This document shows, one piece after another, positions 1 to 7,710 of a stretch of DNA of 64,000 nucleotides. Within the stretch, counting starts at the first letter, position 1. Every line of letters starts with the position of its first letter. Under the pieces are notes generated by a model that saw only the letters and a list, made by a program, of their open reading frames with translations, made no database searches and had not been told where the DNA came from. The DNA comes from Robiginitomaculum sp. (lineage in GTDB: Bacteria; Pseudomonadota; Alphaproteobacteria; Caulobacterales; Maricaulaceae), in assembly GCA_021776635.1 (NCBI GenBank), contig JAJFFN010000002.1, positions 140,899-204,898 on the forward strand, written 5' to 3'. Position numbers and translations under genes: made by a program.

Positions 1-1479
1 CATTTCGGTGGTGCTGCCAATAGCGTCCGAAATCCTTTTAGCTGTGCGCTCATCATTGGTGGCAAAGGCAACCCGCACATGGCAATTATCCAAGATAGAA
101 TTATTGGGGCCATAGGCTTTTTCAATCTGGTTGAGAGATTGGGAAATAAGGAACGCACGCAGTCCGTACCCAGCCATAAAGGCAAGCGCACTTTCAAAGA
201 AATCAAGGCGGCCAAGGGCTGGGAACTCATCAAGCATAAACAGCACCCGTCGGCGTTTTTGCACAGCGCCAACATCGAGCGTTTCTGTCAGGCGGCGCCC
301 TATTTGGTTGAGGATCAACCGGATGAGCGGTTTTGTTCGGGATATATCAGATGGCGGCACGACCAAGTAAAGCGATACGGGTTTATCACCAGATACCAAA
401 TCAGCAATTCGCCAATCACAATCAGATGTCACCTTGGCAATCGTCGGGTCTCTATAAAGGGAGAGGAAGCTCATCGCCGTCGACAACACACCTGACCGTT
501 CGTTTTCAGATTTATTGAGGAGTTCACGGGCCGCTTGGGCGACCACAGGATGAACTTTGGGGGGATGAACTTTGGCATCGCAGTGATCGCCAAGGTGATT
601 TGTTCGCATCATAGCCCAGAGCGTGTCTTCAAATGACCGTTCTGGGTCAGATAAAAATGAACCCACATGGGCGAGCGTTTTATGTTTTTCTGCGTAAAGC
701 ACATGCAAGATTGCACCGACTAGAAGCGAATGAGCTGTCTTTTCCCAATGGTTACGGCGCTCTAAATTACCTTCGGGGTCAACCAAAATATCGGCAATGT
801 TTTGAACATCTCGGACTTCATACTCACCCCTGCGCACTTCAAGGAGCGGGTTATATTTTGCGCTACTGGCGTCCGTGGGATCAAATAACAAGCAATGGGA
901 AAAGGTAGAGCGCCAGCCAGATGTCAGTGACCAGTTCTCACCCTTAATATCATGAATAACAGCGCTTTCTGTCCATGAAAGCAAGGTAGGGATAACAAGG
1001 CCTACGCCTTTGCCTGAGCGCGTAGGCGCAATGGCCATAACGTGTTCTGGGCCGTCATGACGGATATAGTCATTATTTTCTTGGCCAAGAAATACGCCTT
1101 TAACATCAAGCAATCCTACAGATTTAAGCTGTTTATGGGTCGCCCAGTGTGATGAGCCAAATGTATTGAGCTTTTTGGACTGCCGCCCCCGCCATACGGA
1201 ACCAATAACGGCAAAGCATGTCCCAACAAAGCCGCCGCCCGCTGCAATTTGTCCGCCCCGAGCAAAAATGTGCGGCGCGTAAGCATCAAATTGATACCAC
1301 CATTCAAACAAGCGCCACGGAAAATAAATTTTATGCTGCGATACAGAAAACCATGGATCACCAAGATAAGCGTCATAACTAAATTGAAATGCTACCCACT
1401 GCGTCGCATACCATGTGGTAAGAATGATCGTCGAGAAAACGATAATAATCTGACCAATAATGATGTTCTGTGGCGACAT
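1..1479 (-). CDS. traG: Conjugal transfer coupling protein TraG (VirD4-like ATPase), partial
   Basis: This is the N-terminal 493 residues of the type IV secretion coupling ATPase that docks the relaxosome at the inner-membrane transfer channel. The frame is open to base 1, so the C-terminus lies outside the window. Two hydrophobic segments (about residues 8-28 and 78-94) precede the cytoplasmic motor. Walker A is APTRSGKGVG (residues 151-160), followed by DIKGENW; Walker B is LFMLDEFPALG (413-423). The N-terminal membrane anchor plus TraG-style motifs separate it from FtsK. The ATG at 1479 gives the expected membrane-anchor start. No VirB-type channel genes are visible, so these presumably lie to the left. 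Confidence 0.93.
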   Translation of the reverse strand, partial: MSPQNIIIGQIIIVFSTIILTTWYATQWVAFQFSYDAYLGDPWFSVSQHKIYFPWRLFEWWYQFDAYAPHIFARGGQIAAGGGFVGTCFAVIGSVWRGRQSKKLNTFGSSHWATHKQLKSVGLLDVKGVFLGQENNDYIRHDGPEHVMAIAPTRSGKGVGLVIPTLLSWTESAVIHDIKGENWSLTSGWRSTFSHCLLFDPTDASSAKYNPLLEVRRGEYEVRDVQNIADILVDPEGNLERRNHWEKTAHSLLVGAILHVLYAEKHKTLAHVGSFLSDPERSFEDTLWAMMRTNHLGDHCDAKVHPPKVHPVVAQAARELLNKSENERSGVLSTAMSFLSLYRDPTIAKVTSDCDWRIADLVSGDKPVSLYLVVPPSDISRTKPLIRLILNQIGRRLTETLDVGAVQKRRRVLFMLDEFPALGRLDFFESALAFMAGYGLRAFLISQSLNQIEKAYGPNNSILDNCHVRVAFATNDERTAKRISDAIGSTTEM

Positions 1480-1622
1480 AGCCTGTAGTCCCTTCTTCTA
1501 ACGGGACTAAGGCTGGCATAATTATTTACGGCAAAACTAGGGGGTGTTTGGCAGTTTTGAAAAGGCTTTGGCAAGTTTGGGCAGGAATGAGCTAGTTTGG
1601 ACAGGGCTCGGCAGGTCTGGTT

Positions 1623-2810
1623 TTACTGCCGAATAGGTTCCGTTCCCTCGTTTAGAACATCAAGATAGCGCGTATAGGCATAGATACGCCCACGTTCTTT
1701 ACCTGTGATTTCGGTTAGAATTCCAAGGCGTTCTAAATTGGCAAGCGCATTATTAGCCGTCGGAAAGCTCGTATCAGCAAGATCAGCAATTGTCGCCGCC
1801 GTCATGATAGGGCGTTGCTGCAAAATATTGTGCACTTTACGAGCCATAGGGGCTGCACGTTTTAGTGCATCAATTTTTACGGCATCGCTAGCAAAAATAT
1901 CTGAAATCGTTCGCGCCGACCGGTGTGCTTGCTTAGCGACATCGCGCACACCTGATAAAAAGAACTCAAGCCAGACCTCCCAGCGCCCGTGCTCTCGTAC
2001 TTCGTTGAGCAAAGCGTAATAGGTTTTTCGGTGGGTTTTGAGATATAGGCTAAGATAGAGAAGCGGTTCTTCCAATATGCCCTCTGAACACAGATACAAA
2101 GTAATAATAAGACGTCCAAGCCTGCCATTACCATCAAGGAACGGGTGAATAGTTTCAAACTGTAAATGGGCAATACCAGCTTTTATAAGCGGCGATAGTT
2201 TATCGTCTTTGCTATGCAGGAACTTTTCTAAGTTAGCCATAAGGCCAATTACAGAGTTTGGCGGCGGCGGAACAAATATCGCATTGCCAGGCCGCGTGCC
2301 GCCTATCCAGTTTTGTGACTTACGAAATTCTCCGGGCTGTTTCGTACTGCCGCGGCCGGTCGCGAGTAAGATAGCGTGTATCTCCCGCATCAACCGCACA
2401 GAAAGCGGAAAACCGCCGCGCATTCGCTCTAACCCATGATTGAGCGCCGCTACATATGTCGAAACTTCCTCAACATCGTCCACTTGCGCGTCTGGAGCAC
2501 CTGGTGCTTGTTCATTCTCATACAATAGCAAATCCGATAGTGACGATTGCGTGCCTTCAATTTGCGACGATAACAATGCCTCTTTGCGAACATACATATA
2601 CAGAAATAACGAAGTATCAGGCGTCACAGCCCGCACCCCATCAAGCCGCCCCAAAGCCAACATGGCCTCACTAGCCAGCGTAGATAAATCCGTCATATTG
2701 ATAGCAGGCACAGGCGGCAACAGCTTAGGCACATAAGCCCGTGCCGTCTCCCCCACCGTACTAATGGTGACGTAATCCCCTATCCGATCTGCATATTCAG
2801 TTTTTGGCAC
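1623..2810 (-). CDS. Fic family AMPylation-type protein
   Basis: A 395-residue Fic protein. The catalytic loop HPFLDGNGRLGR (residues 222-233) is a complete Fic motif, so nucleotide transfer (usually AMPylation) to a protein hydroxyl is expected. An N-terminal Fic/DOC domain carries S-x-x-x-E-G (81-86), the family's inhibitory helix motif, which suggests a self-inhibited (class II) enzyme needing no separate antitoxin. The C-terminal 80 residues look like a winged helix (after about residue 310). It is a single gene between traG and the ImmA/IrrE gene, so it reads as element cargo. Target and cellular role cannot be read from the sequence. Confidence 0.93.
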   Translation of the reverse strand: MPKTEYADRIGDYVTISTVGETARAYVPKLLPPVPAINMTDLSTLASEAMLALGRLDGVRAVTPDTSLFLYMYVRKEALLSSQIEGTQSSLSDLLLYENEQAPGAPDAQVDDVEEVSTYVAALNHGLERMRGGFPLSVRLMREIHAILLATGRGSTKQPGEFRKSQNWIGGTRPGNAIFVPPPPNSVIGLMANLEKFLHSKDDKLSPLIKAGIAHLQFETIHPFLDGNGRLGRLIITLYLCSEGILEEPLLYLSLYLKTHRKTYYALLNEVREHGRWEVWLEFFLSGVRDVAKQAHRSARTISDIFASDAVKIDALKRAAPMARKVHNILQQRPIMTAATIADLADTSFPTANNALANLERLGILTEITGKERGRIYAYTRYLDVLNEGTEPIRQ

Positions 2811-3035
2811 GAGCCGTTACCCTTTAATAAGAATCTCCACTATTAAAGAATAATACACTAAACCTTAATTAAGTCACGCGCTATTAAAGTTTCCAAACTC
2901 ACTATTAGGGCAAATAAATCCTAAAATAGACATTAGAAGATGCTGTACGAAAAATAGTAAAAAGCAAATATTTTCATCTAAATTATAAAATTGGAGATTA
3001 CCACAGTAATAGCCTCTGAAGTTATTGAGGTTCGT

Positions 3036-3848
3036 TTACCACGAGCCACCAGTCCAATGATCTCTTGCATCCATCATTTCTGGTGATTTTACAATTATCA
3101 ATGTCAAGGTTTTACGTTCTGGGGAAGCCCTATTGCCTGTAAGAACAGTATTCGTCCACACATCAAATCTGTCTGCATCATTACCATTAAAATAAATGTT
3201 CGCCGAGCATATGGAACGACTTACTTGCGCATTTGCGTGTCCAAAAATTAAATCGAATGCATCAGCATTATGATCTAAACTTTTTTTTGGAATCCAATTG
3301 TCAGGCCAACTACCTGATTTCCTAAACCATTCCCGACCTTGTGGCCCGTGACAGATGAGCATATATGGTTCAATATCCATATTGATATATCGCAAAGCTG
3401 TTGCAATTCGGCTTGTGTTGAACTCATTTGCCAACTCATCGATTACTTGGAAAGATGGCTTAGAAAAACTACGAGCTATAGAGTGGAACATATACTTTGG
3501 CATGAGAAGTTGTGCGGCATAACCATCAGCTTGGCGTTCTTTTGCAGGAATACCATTTCGAGCTGATTCGATGTTTTCTTTTGAACAAAAAAGAACCTGT
3601 CCACGATGGAGTTGCCAATGAGCAATTTCATGCGCCAACGAAAAACGAGCTCTACGATCACCTAATGAATTATCAATAGTGATAATTGCTTTGTCGTCCA
3701 ACCCTGCTATACGAGCTTCGCATGAATCCATTGTTTTGTATTTGACTTTTGCACCTTGAGCCCAAGCGATTGCCTCCAAGTCGATATCACTAGGCGTAAC
3801 TATTCCATATTCTTGTAACAATAACTCTGGAGGGCTAAAAGAGGTCAT
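3036..3848 (-). CDS. ImmA/IrrE family metallo-endopeptidase
   Basis: A 270-residue protein with the zincin motif HEIAHWQLH (H73, E74, H77) and a downstream glutamate in KERQADGYAAQLL (about E104), the layout of ImmA/IrrE peptidases. Family members often cleave or antagonise a partner repressor to induce mobile-element or stress genes. About 120 C-terminal residues after the peptidase core are unassigned. It is the last gene of a leftward triad (sigma-like, hypothetical, this gene) divergent from the ubiquitin-like locus. A regulatory protease for that locus is a reasonable inference but is not shown by the sequence. The ATG at 3848 lies 15 bases after the preceding stop. Confidence 0.88.
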   Translation of the reverse strand: MTSFSPPELLLQEYGIVTPSDIDLEAIAWAQGAKVKYKTMDSCEARIAGLDDKAIITIDNSLGDRRARFSLAHEIAHWQLHRGQVLFCSKENIESARNGIPAKERQADGYAAQLLMPKYMFHSIARSFSKPSFQVIDELANEFNTSRIATALRYINMDIEPYMLICHGPQGREWFRKSGSWPDNWIPKKSLDHNADAFDLIFGHANAQVSRSICSANIYFNGNDADRFDVWTNTVLTGNRASPERKTLTLIIVKSPEMMDARDHWTGGSW

Positions 3849-3865
3849 ACAATATTATTTCCACG

Positions 3866-4264
3866 TTATTTACACCCCAATTCTTTTAAATCGAAATAAA
3901 CTAAAAATGCATCAGAATCTGAAAGCCCGCCCGCGCTTTCATTTCGAGCGGCCTGTGTGTAATCAGGGCATTTTTCCGCCGCTCTCGCAATAAATTCACG
4001 AACGTCAGAAATTGAAGGAACATTGGCTTCAACTTTCACTGCTTTTTCAGCCATCATTAAATCTCTATGCGCCTTTAACCTTGCTCTTCCAGCTTCCGCT
4101 TTCGCCGTTTCAGCAATTGAGTTAAAAATGGAATTTATTTCTGAAGTGCCTCTTCCTTCCTCAAGAAATTCCTCCAATACTTCTTCATCACTTATTTCAA
4201 ACAAATTATCAACCATTGCATCGGCAAGGTTATCTAGTTCCCTACGTTTTTTTTGGTTAGCCAT
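3866..4264 (-). CDS. Hypothetical acidic helical protein of the sigma/ImmA triad
   Basis: A 132-residue protein of no recognised family. It is highly charged, with an acidic helix-rich N-terminus (residues 15-45), an alanine/lysine-rich middle that could form a coiled coil (50-80), and a short conserved-looking tail with YTQAAR. It begins one base after the stop of the sigma-like gene and is followed 17 bases later by the ImmA/IrrE gene, so the three are almost certainly co-transcribed. By position it could be an anti-sigma or adaptor protein, or the ImmA target. That is inference from gene order only. Confidence 0.7.
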   Translation of the reverse strand: MANQKKRRELDNLADAMVDNLFEISDEEVLEEFLEEGRGTSEINSIFNSIAETAKAEAGRARLKAHRDLMMAEKAVKVEANVPSISDVREFIARAAEKCPDYTQAARNESAGGLSDSDAFLVYFDLKELGCK

Positions 4265-4265
4265 T

Positions 4266-4838
4266 TTAGTGTTCTTTCGATTTCAATTTAGCGCTTTTAC
4301 GTTTTATGCGTTTGTGAATTGTTACCAGCTCAGATTTGGAAACCCCAGCAGCATCGCAAAGTTCTCTGCCTTTAAGTCCGTCGAAAATACCAAGTAATAC
4401 CATATGGCCTTTTTCATCGTTAATAAAGGCTTCTTCAATGCTATCATAAAACTGGGTTTCTTCAGATGAAAGTATGAGTGCCTCGTCAGGTGGTGGAGAT
4501 GGATCAGTGAAGTTATCAACTAAATTAACATTATCATTAGTGATTTCTACAAATCCAGCCTCTATTCTGCGTTTGCGCTTCTTATATTCATTGTTTGCCA
4601 AGCTTTTCATAACGCCACGAAAAAATGTGACTGGTGCAACATTACTTGGACACAGCCTTTTACCCTGAAAGGCTTTTACTAATGCCATCTGCAACAGTTC
4701 CTCGGGCATAAGCCTAGCTTTTGCCGAATAGTAACCTGCAGTGCTTAATAAGCGTGCGCGGTCAGCAGGAGATAAGTTCTGAATCACTTCAGTTATCTCT
4801 CGCGTCGTTCGCGTTTTTTTTAGTGCTTTAGCGTCCAC
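4266..4838 (-). CDS. RNA polymerase sigma-factor-like protein
   Basis: A 190-residue protein with the general build of a small sigma-70-type factor. A helical N-terminal half contains a basic stretch KKRKRR (about residue 90), an acidic linker with DPSPPPDEAL follows, and a C-terminal helix-turn-helix-like segment (about 150-185: GRELCDAAGVSKSELVTIHKR) resembles sigma region 4. It leads the leftward triad and is divergent from the ubiquitin-like operon across a 147-bp region full of dyad symmetry. Control of the neighbouring operon is the obvious hypothesis. The family match is moderate, and a non-sigma HTH protein is possible. Confidence 0.65.
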   Translation of the reverse strand: MDAKALKKTRTTREITEVIQNLSPADRARLLSTAGYYSAKARLMPEELLQMALVKAFQGKRLCPSNVAPVTFFRGVMKSLANNEYKKRKRRIEAGFVEITNDNVNLVDNFTDPSPPPDEALILSSEETQFYDSIEEAFINDEKGHMVLLGIFDGLKGRELCDAAGVSKSELVTIHKRIKRKSAKLKSKEH

Positions 4839-4866
4839 AAAACAGGCCTCCCTTTTTTATATTCAT

Positions 4867-4948
4867 TCACTTAGGCTCCTTTGAGACTTCTATTCGGACA
4901 TCTTTCTTGGTGTCTGAATTTGCATTTACTTAGAGCCTAAGAAAGTGA
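4867..4948. promoter_or_regulatory. Nested inverted repeats in the divergent control region
   Basis: Between the sigma-like gene and the ubiquitin-like operon lie two nearly concentric dyads. The outer pair is TCACTTAGGCTC (4867-4878) with GAGCCTAAGAAAGTGA (4933-4948). The inner pair is ATTCGGACA (4892-4900) with TGTCTGAAT (4911-4919, one mismatch). The centres fall within about 2 bp of each other. This arrangement fits operators shared by two divergent promoters, or a cruciform or RNA hairpin in a leader. No protein is assigned to it. Confidence 0.5.
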
Positions 4949-4985
4949 GCACGCAAATTAGATTTATGTTATAGGAGATAAGAAC

Positions 4986-5891
4986 ATGCCCACACAATTA
5001 CAAGGTGACTATGCTGACTTAGAGGCCTGTTCGCTTCAGGTTACAGATACTAGCAACTTTAGACGTTTTAAGGTTAAAATTGATAATAAGTATCATAAAG
5101 TTGATGATCAAAGCCCTACCGGACGTCAACTCATAAAATTGACGGGCGCACGCCCTGTGGATGAAAATCTTATCTTTTTAGTATTACGCGGAGGCGGGTT
5201 TGAAGAACTTCGCCTTGATGAAACAGTCGATTTGACACGACCAGGCGTTGAGAGGTTCTTAACATTTGAAAGTTCAGCCTCATATCGATTTGAAATAGAT
5301 GGTGAGAGAGTTGAATGGGGGACAAAATTAATTACAGGGCTTAAGTTAAAAGAAATTGCGAATGTTGATCCCGCGACATATGCCCTTTGGAGAGAGGTTC
5401 GAGGTAACGGGGATGACTTACCCATTCAAAATGAAGACTTTGTCGATTTAAGTGAAGCAGGCCTTGAGCGGTTTTTTACTGTAATTGAAAAAACAACAGC
5501 AGGTGATGCGCCACAATTATTACCCCGGCGCGACGAACAATACCTACGGGAACGAGGGTTAGCTTATCAAGAAGTAACAGAAGGTGGATGTACCGGGGTT
5601 ATATTTAAAGATTATCTCCTCCCGAATGATCAATATGACGTAAAGAGCACAGATATATTAATACTACTACCTTCTGGCTACCCAGATGTGCCTCCCGATA
5701 TGTTTTACTGTATGCCCTGGGTGAAACTGGCAACTCATAATGGATACCCGGTTGCCGCCGATGTACCTTTTACATTCAATAGTCGAACTTGGCAAAGGTG
5801 GTCGCGGCACAATAACCAGTGGCGCCGAGGTAAAGATGGTATTTGGACAATGTTGAAGCGTATTGATTGTGCTTTATTGAGCGCAGCATAA
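4986..5891 (+). CDS. Two ubiquitin-like domains fused to a prokaryotic E2-like domain
   Basis: A 301-residue fusion. Residues about 27-96 and 99-168 are two related beta-grasp repeats of the multiubiquitin type; each contains a VDL core and a matching end (VERFLTF and LERFFTV). Residues about 178-297 look like the prokaryotic E2 family E fold: SGYPDVPPDMF (230-240) matches the YP..PP stretch of UBC proteins, and a W-rich end RTWQRWSRHNNQW (267-279) precedes a terminal helix. No cysteine sits where an E2 active site is expected; S273 in RWSRH is the best candidate. Neither ubiquitin-like unit ends in Gly-Gly. AGGAGAT lies 6 bases before the ATG. It is the first gene of a three-gene operon. Confidence 0.9.
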   Translation: MPTQLQGDYADLEACSLQVTDTSNFRRFKVKIDNKYHKVDDQSPTGRQLIKLTGARPVDENLIFLVLRGGGFEELRLDETVDLTRPGVERFLTFESSASYRFEIDGERVEWGTKLITGLKLKEIANVDPATYALWREVRGNGDDLPIQNEDFVDLSEAGLERFFTVIEKTTAGDAPQLLPRRDEQYLRERGLAYQEVTEGGCTGVIFKDYLLPNDQYDVKSTDILILLPSGYPDVPPDMFYCMPWVKLATHNGYPVAADVPFTFNSRTWQRWSRHNNQWRRGKDGIWTMLKRIDCALLSAA

Positions 5892-7285
5892 TGAGTGCAG
5901 ATATTATTTTACCAGAACGCTTACGCGAGGCAACTTTTCATGCAGGATTTGATGGTTCCAACGAAGCAGGAGCTTGGGTTCTTTGTAGTGAGGTAAAAAT
6001 CAGTACTGATCCTTGGACTAAACTTGCAAGAACTAAACTTATAGTACAGGACATATTGCCGCTAACAATTGGTGACATCGAATCTTCAAGTCAAACTCAT
6101 TTAACAGTCCGTACAACCAGTTTTATAAAAGTCTTAAAATACGCACAGCTCCACAATTTGGTGCCGGGATTTTTACATGGCCACCCGAGCGGGCATGCAG
6201 ATTTCTCATTGCGAGATGATGATAATGAAAGAAAATTGTGGCAAGCTGCGAGCAACCGAAATGGTAAAGAGGCTACTTTAGTAAGCCTTCTTGTACTTCC
6301 TGACGGGACAATGAGGGCGCGAGTTTGGGATTCGTCGAAAAACCCTATTTCTGTGACTGTTGCAACAAATGGAAGTTCTCGTCAATTTCTTACCCCAATT
6401 TTGGTAAATTCAGTATGTGAAAGTAATTTAGATCGCCAAACGCGAGTATTTGGAGATGGATTCAACAACTCATTACATAATTTAAATGTGACCGTTGTAG
6501 GTGCGGGTGGAACTGGATCGCCCCTTGCAATAATGTTAGCACGTTCAGGAGTTGGTCAACTAGCTGTCCTTGATCCAGATCATATTGAAGCGTCAAACAT
6601 ACATCGATTACATGGCGCAAGTTATAAGGACATAGGTCGAGCAAAGGCTGAAGTAGTTGTTGACCATATTCAAAGCATAGATTTGGCTGTAAATGCTAAG
6701 GCCTGTGTAGGTAATGTGTTAGATGCCGATTGCCGAGATTTGCTAAAAGCTTCAGATATTATTTTCTGTGCAACTGATGACCATGCGGGTCGTATGATGC
6801 TTAATCGTTTTGCATATTTTTATGAAACTCTTGTCATTGATATGGGCCTGGCGGTCGAACCGGAAGGTAAACGTCTCATACGAGATATGACAGGACGCGT
6901 AACAATGATCTACCCTGGAGCAACGTGCCTTTTATGTCGAAACATTATTGATCCTCTACGTGCACGCGAAGAAGAGCTTCTACGAAAATCACCTAAAGAG
7001 TTTAATAAACAACAAAAAGAAGGTTACGTTATCGGTGGCGGCGATCCCGAGCCAGCGTTTATTGCAATGACAACTTCTGTTGCGTGTATGGCAATTGATG
7101 AAATGGCCCAAGTATTGAGTGGGTTCCGTGGGAATAAACGTGCAGTTACTCAGCGTCTCCGGCGTTTTCAAATTCCAGAAGACCGTTGTTCTGGTGGTGC
7201 CCCCGAACCTGATTGCCCTGTTTGTGCAAGTACAGAATATTGGGGAATTGGTGACATAAATCCGTTTCTTGATCGTGTCGGTTAA
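5891..7285 (+). CDS. E1-like (ThiF) activating enzyme with N-terminal JAMM peptidase domain
   Basis: A 464-residue fusion. Residues 10-150 are a JAB/JAMM peptidase with an intact metal site: E25, then H96-x-H98-x7-S106-x2-D109. From about 195 a ThiF/E1 Rossmann domain follows, with GAGGTG (204-209), VLDPD (226-230), the R239 region and CATDDH (293-298). Paired CxxC motifs (C346/C349, C442/C445) should bind zinc. The crossover-loop region that carries the catalytic cysteine in E1 enzymes (about 355-395) has no cysteine; S367 is present. The ATG overlaps the upstream stop as TAATG, so translation is coupled. An upstream in-frame start at 5867 is less likely. Expected role: adenylate the ubiquitin-like protein, and process or remove it. 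Confidence 0.93.
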   Translation: MSADIILPERLREATFHAGFDGSNEAGAWVLCSEVKISTDPWTKLARTKLIVQDILPLTIGDIESSSQTHLTVRTTSFIKVLKYAQLHNLVPGFLHGHPSGHADFSLRDDDNERKLWQAASNRNGKEATLVSLLVLPDGTMRARVWDSSKNPISVTVATNGSSRQFLTPILVNSVCESNLDRQTRVFGDGFNNSLHNLNVTVVGAGGTGSPLAIMLARSGVGQLAVLDPDHIEASNIHRLHGASYKDIGRAKAEVVVDHIQSIDLAVNAKACVGNVLDADCRDLLKASDIIFCATDDHAGRMMLNRFAYFYETLVIDMGLAVEPEGKRLIRDMTGRVTMIYPGATCLLCRNIIDPLRAREEELLRKSPKEFNKQQKEGYVIGGGDPEPAFIAMTTSVACMAIDEMAQVLSGFRGNKRAVTQRLRRFQIPEDRCSGGAPEPDCPVCASTEYWGIGDINPFLDRVG

Positions 7286-7289
7286 GATA

Positions 7290-7646
7290 ATGATAACACG
7301 TTTATTCAGATTTTTTAGTATCAAACTTGGAATAATTCCCAAACCGGATTTCATTGTTCGATATTCTCCGAACCAGATGAATCCTAAAGATATTAAAAAA
7401 AACGAAATCCTAATCGTGGGCAGAAAAAGTAATCCCAAATGGGCCTGTTTCCATTGCCCAGGCGAATGCGATATCTTTCTTCGTTTGCCGTTATCTCAAA
7501 ACTTATCACCACACTGGAAAATTAAGGTAGGTATATTGGGAGTTCCAACCGCTTTTCCCTCGGTACATCAGAAAAATGCGTGCAAAGCGCATTTTTGGAT
7601 TCGCTCTGGCCACGTGAATTGGTGTAATGATTCCCAATGCAGTTAG
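7290..7646 (+). CDS. DUF6527-like small cysteine/histidine protein of the ubiquitin-like operon
   Basis: A 118-residue protein starting 4 bases after the E1 stop. Conserved-looking elements are C53-x2-C56-x3-C60 (WACFHCPGEC), a PSV segment at about 90-92, then C98-x2-H101 (NACKAHFWIRSGHVNW). This is the pattern I associate with the DUF6527 family found beside prokaryotic ubiquitin-like operons. It could be a zinc-binding factor or a peptidase. The latter would suit a system with no separately encoded, mature ubiquitin-like protein. The upstream TTG at 7269 would overlap the E1 gene, so ATG 7290 was preferred. Confidence 0.75.
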   Translation: MITRLFRFFSIKLGIIPKPDFIVRYSPNQMNPKDIKKNEILIVGRKSNPKWACFHCPGECDIFLRLPLSQNLSPHWKIKVGILGVPTAFPSVHQKNACKAHFWIRSGHVNWCNDSQCS

Positions 7647-7710
7647 CCATGAGCATTTCAATAGTGGAAAATAGACAATTCCTATCGGTCGCTTTTGCCC
7701 CCAAAGCAGC

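Noticed and set aside
5126..5425. Minus-strand reading frame opposite the ubiquitin-like/E2 gene
   Set aside because: It is a codon-usage shadow of the real gene on the plus strand, with no ribosome site and no family resemblance.
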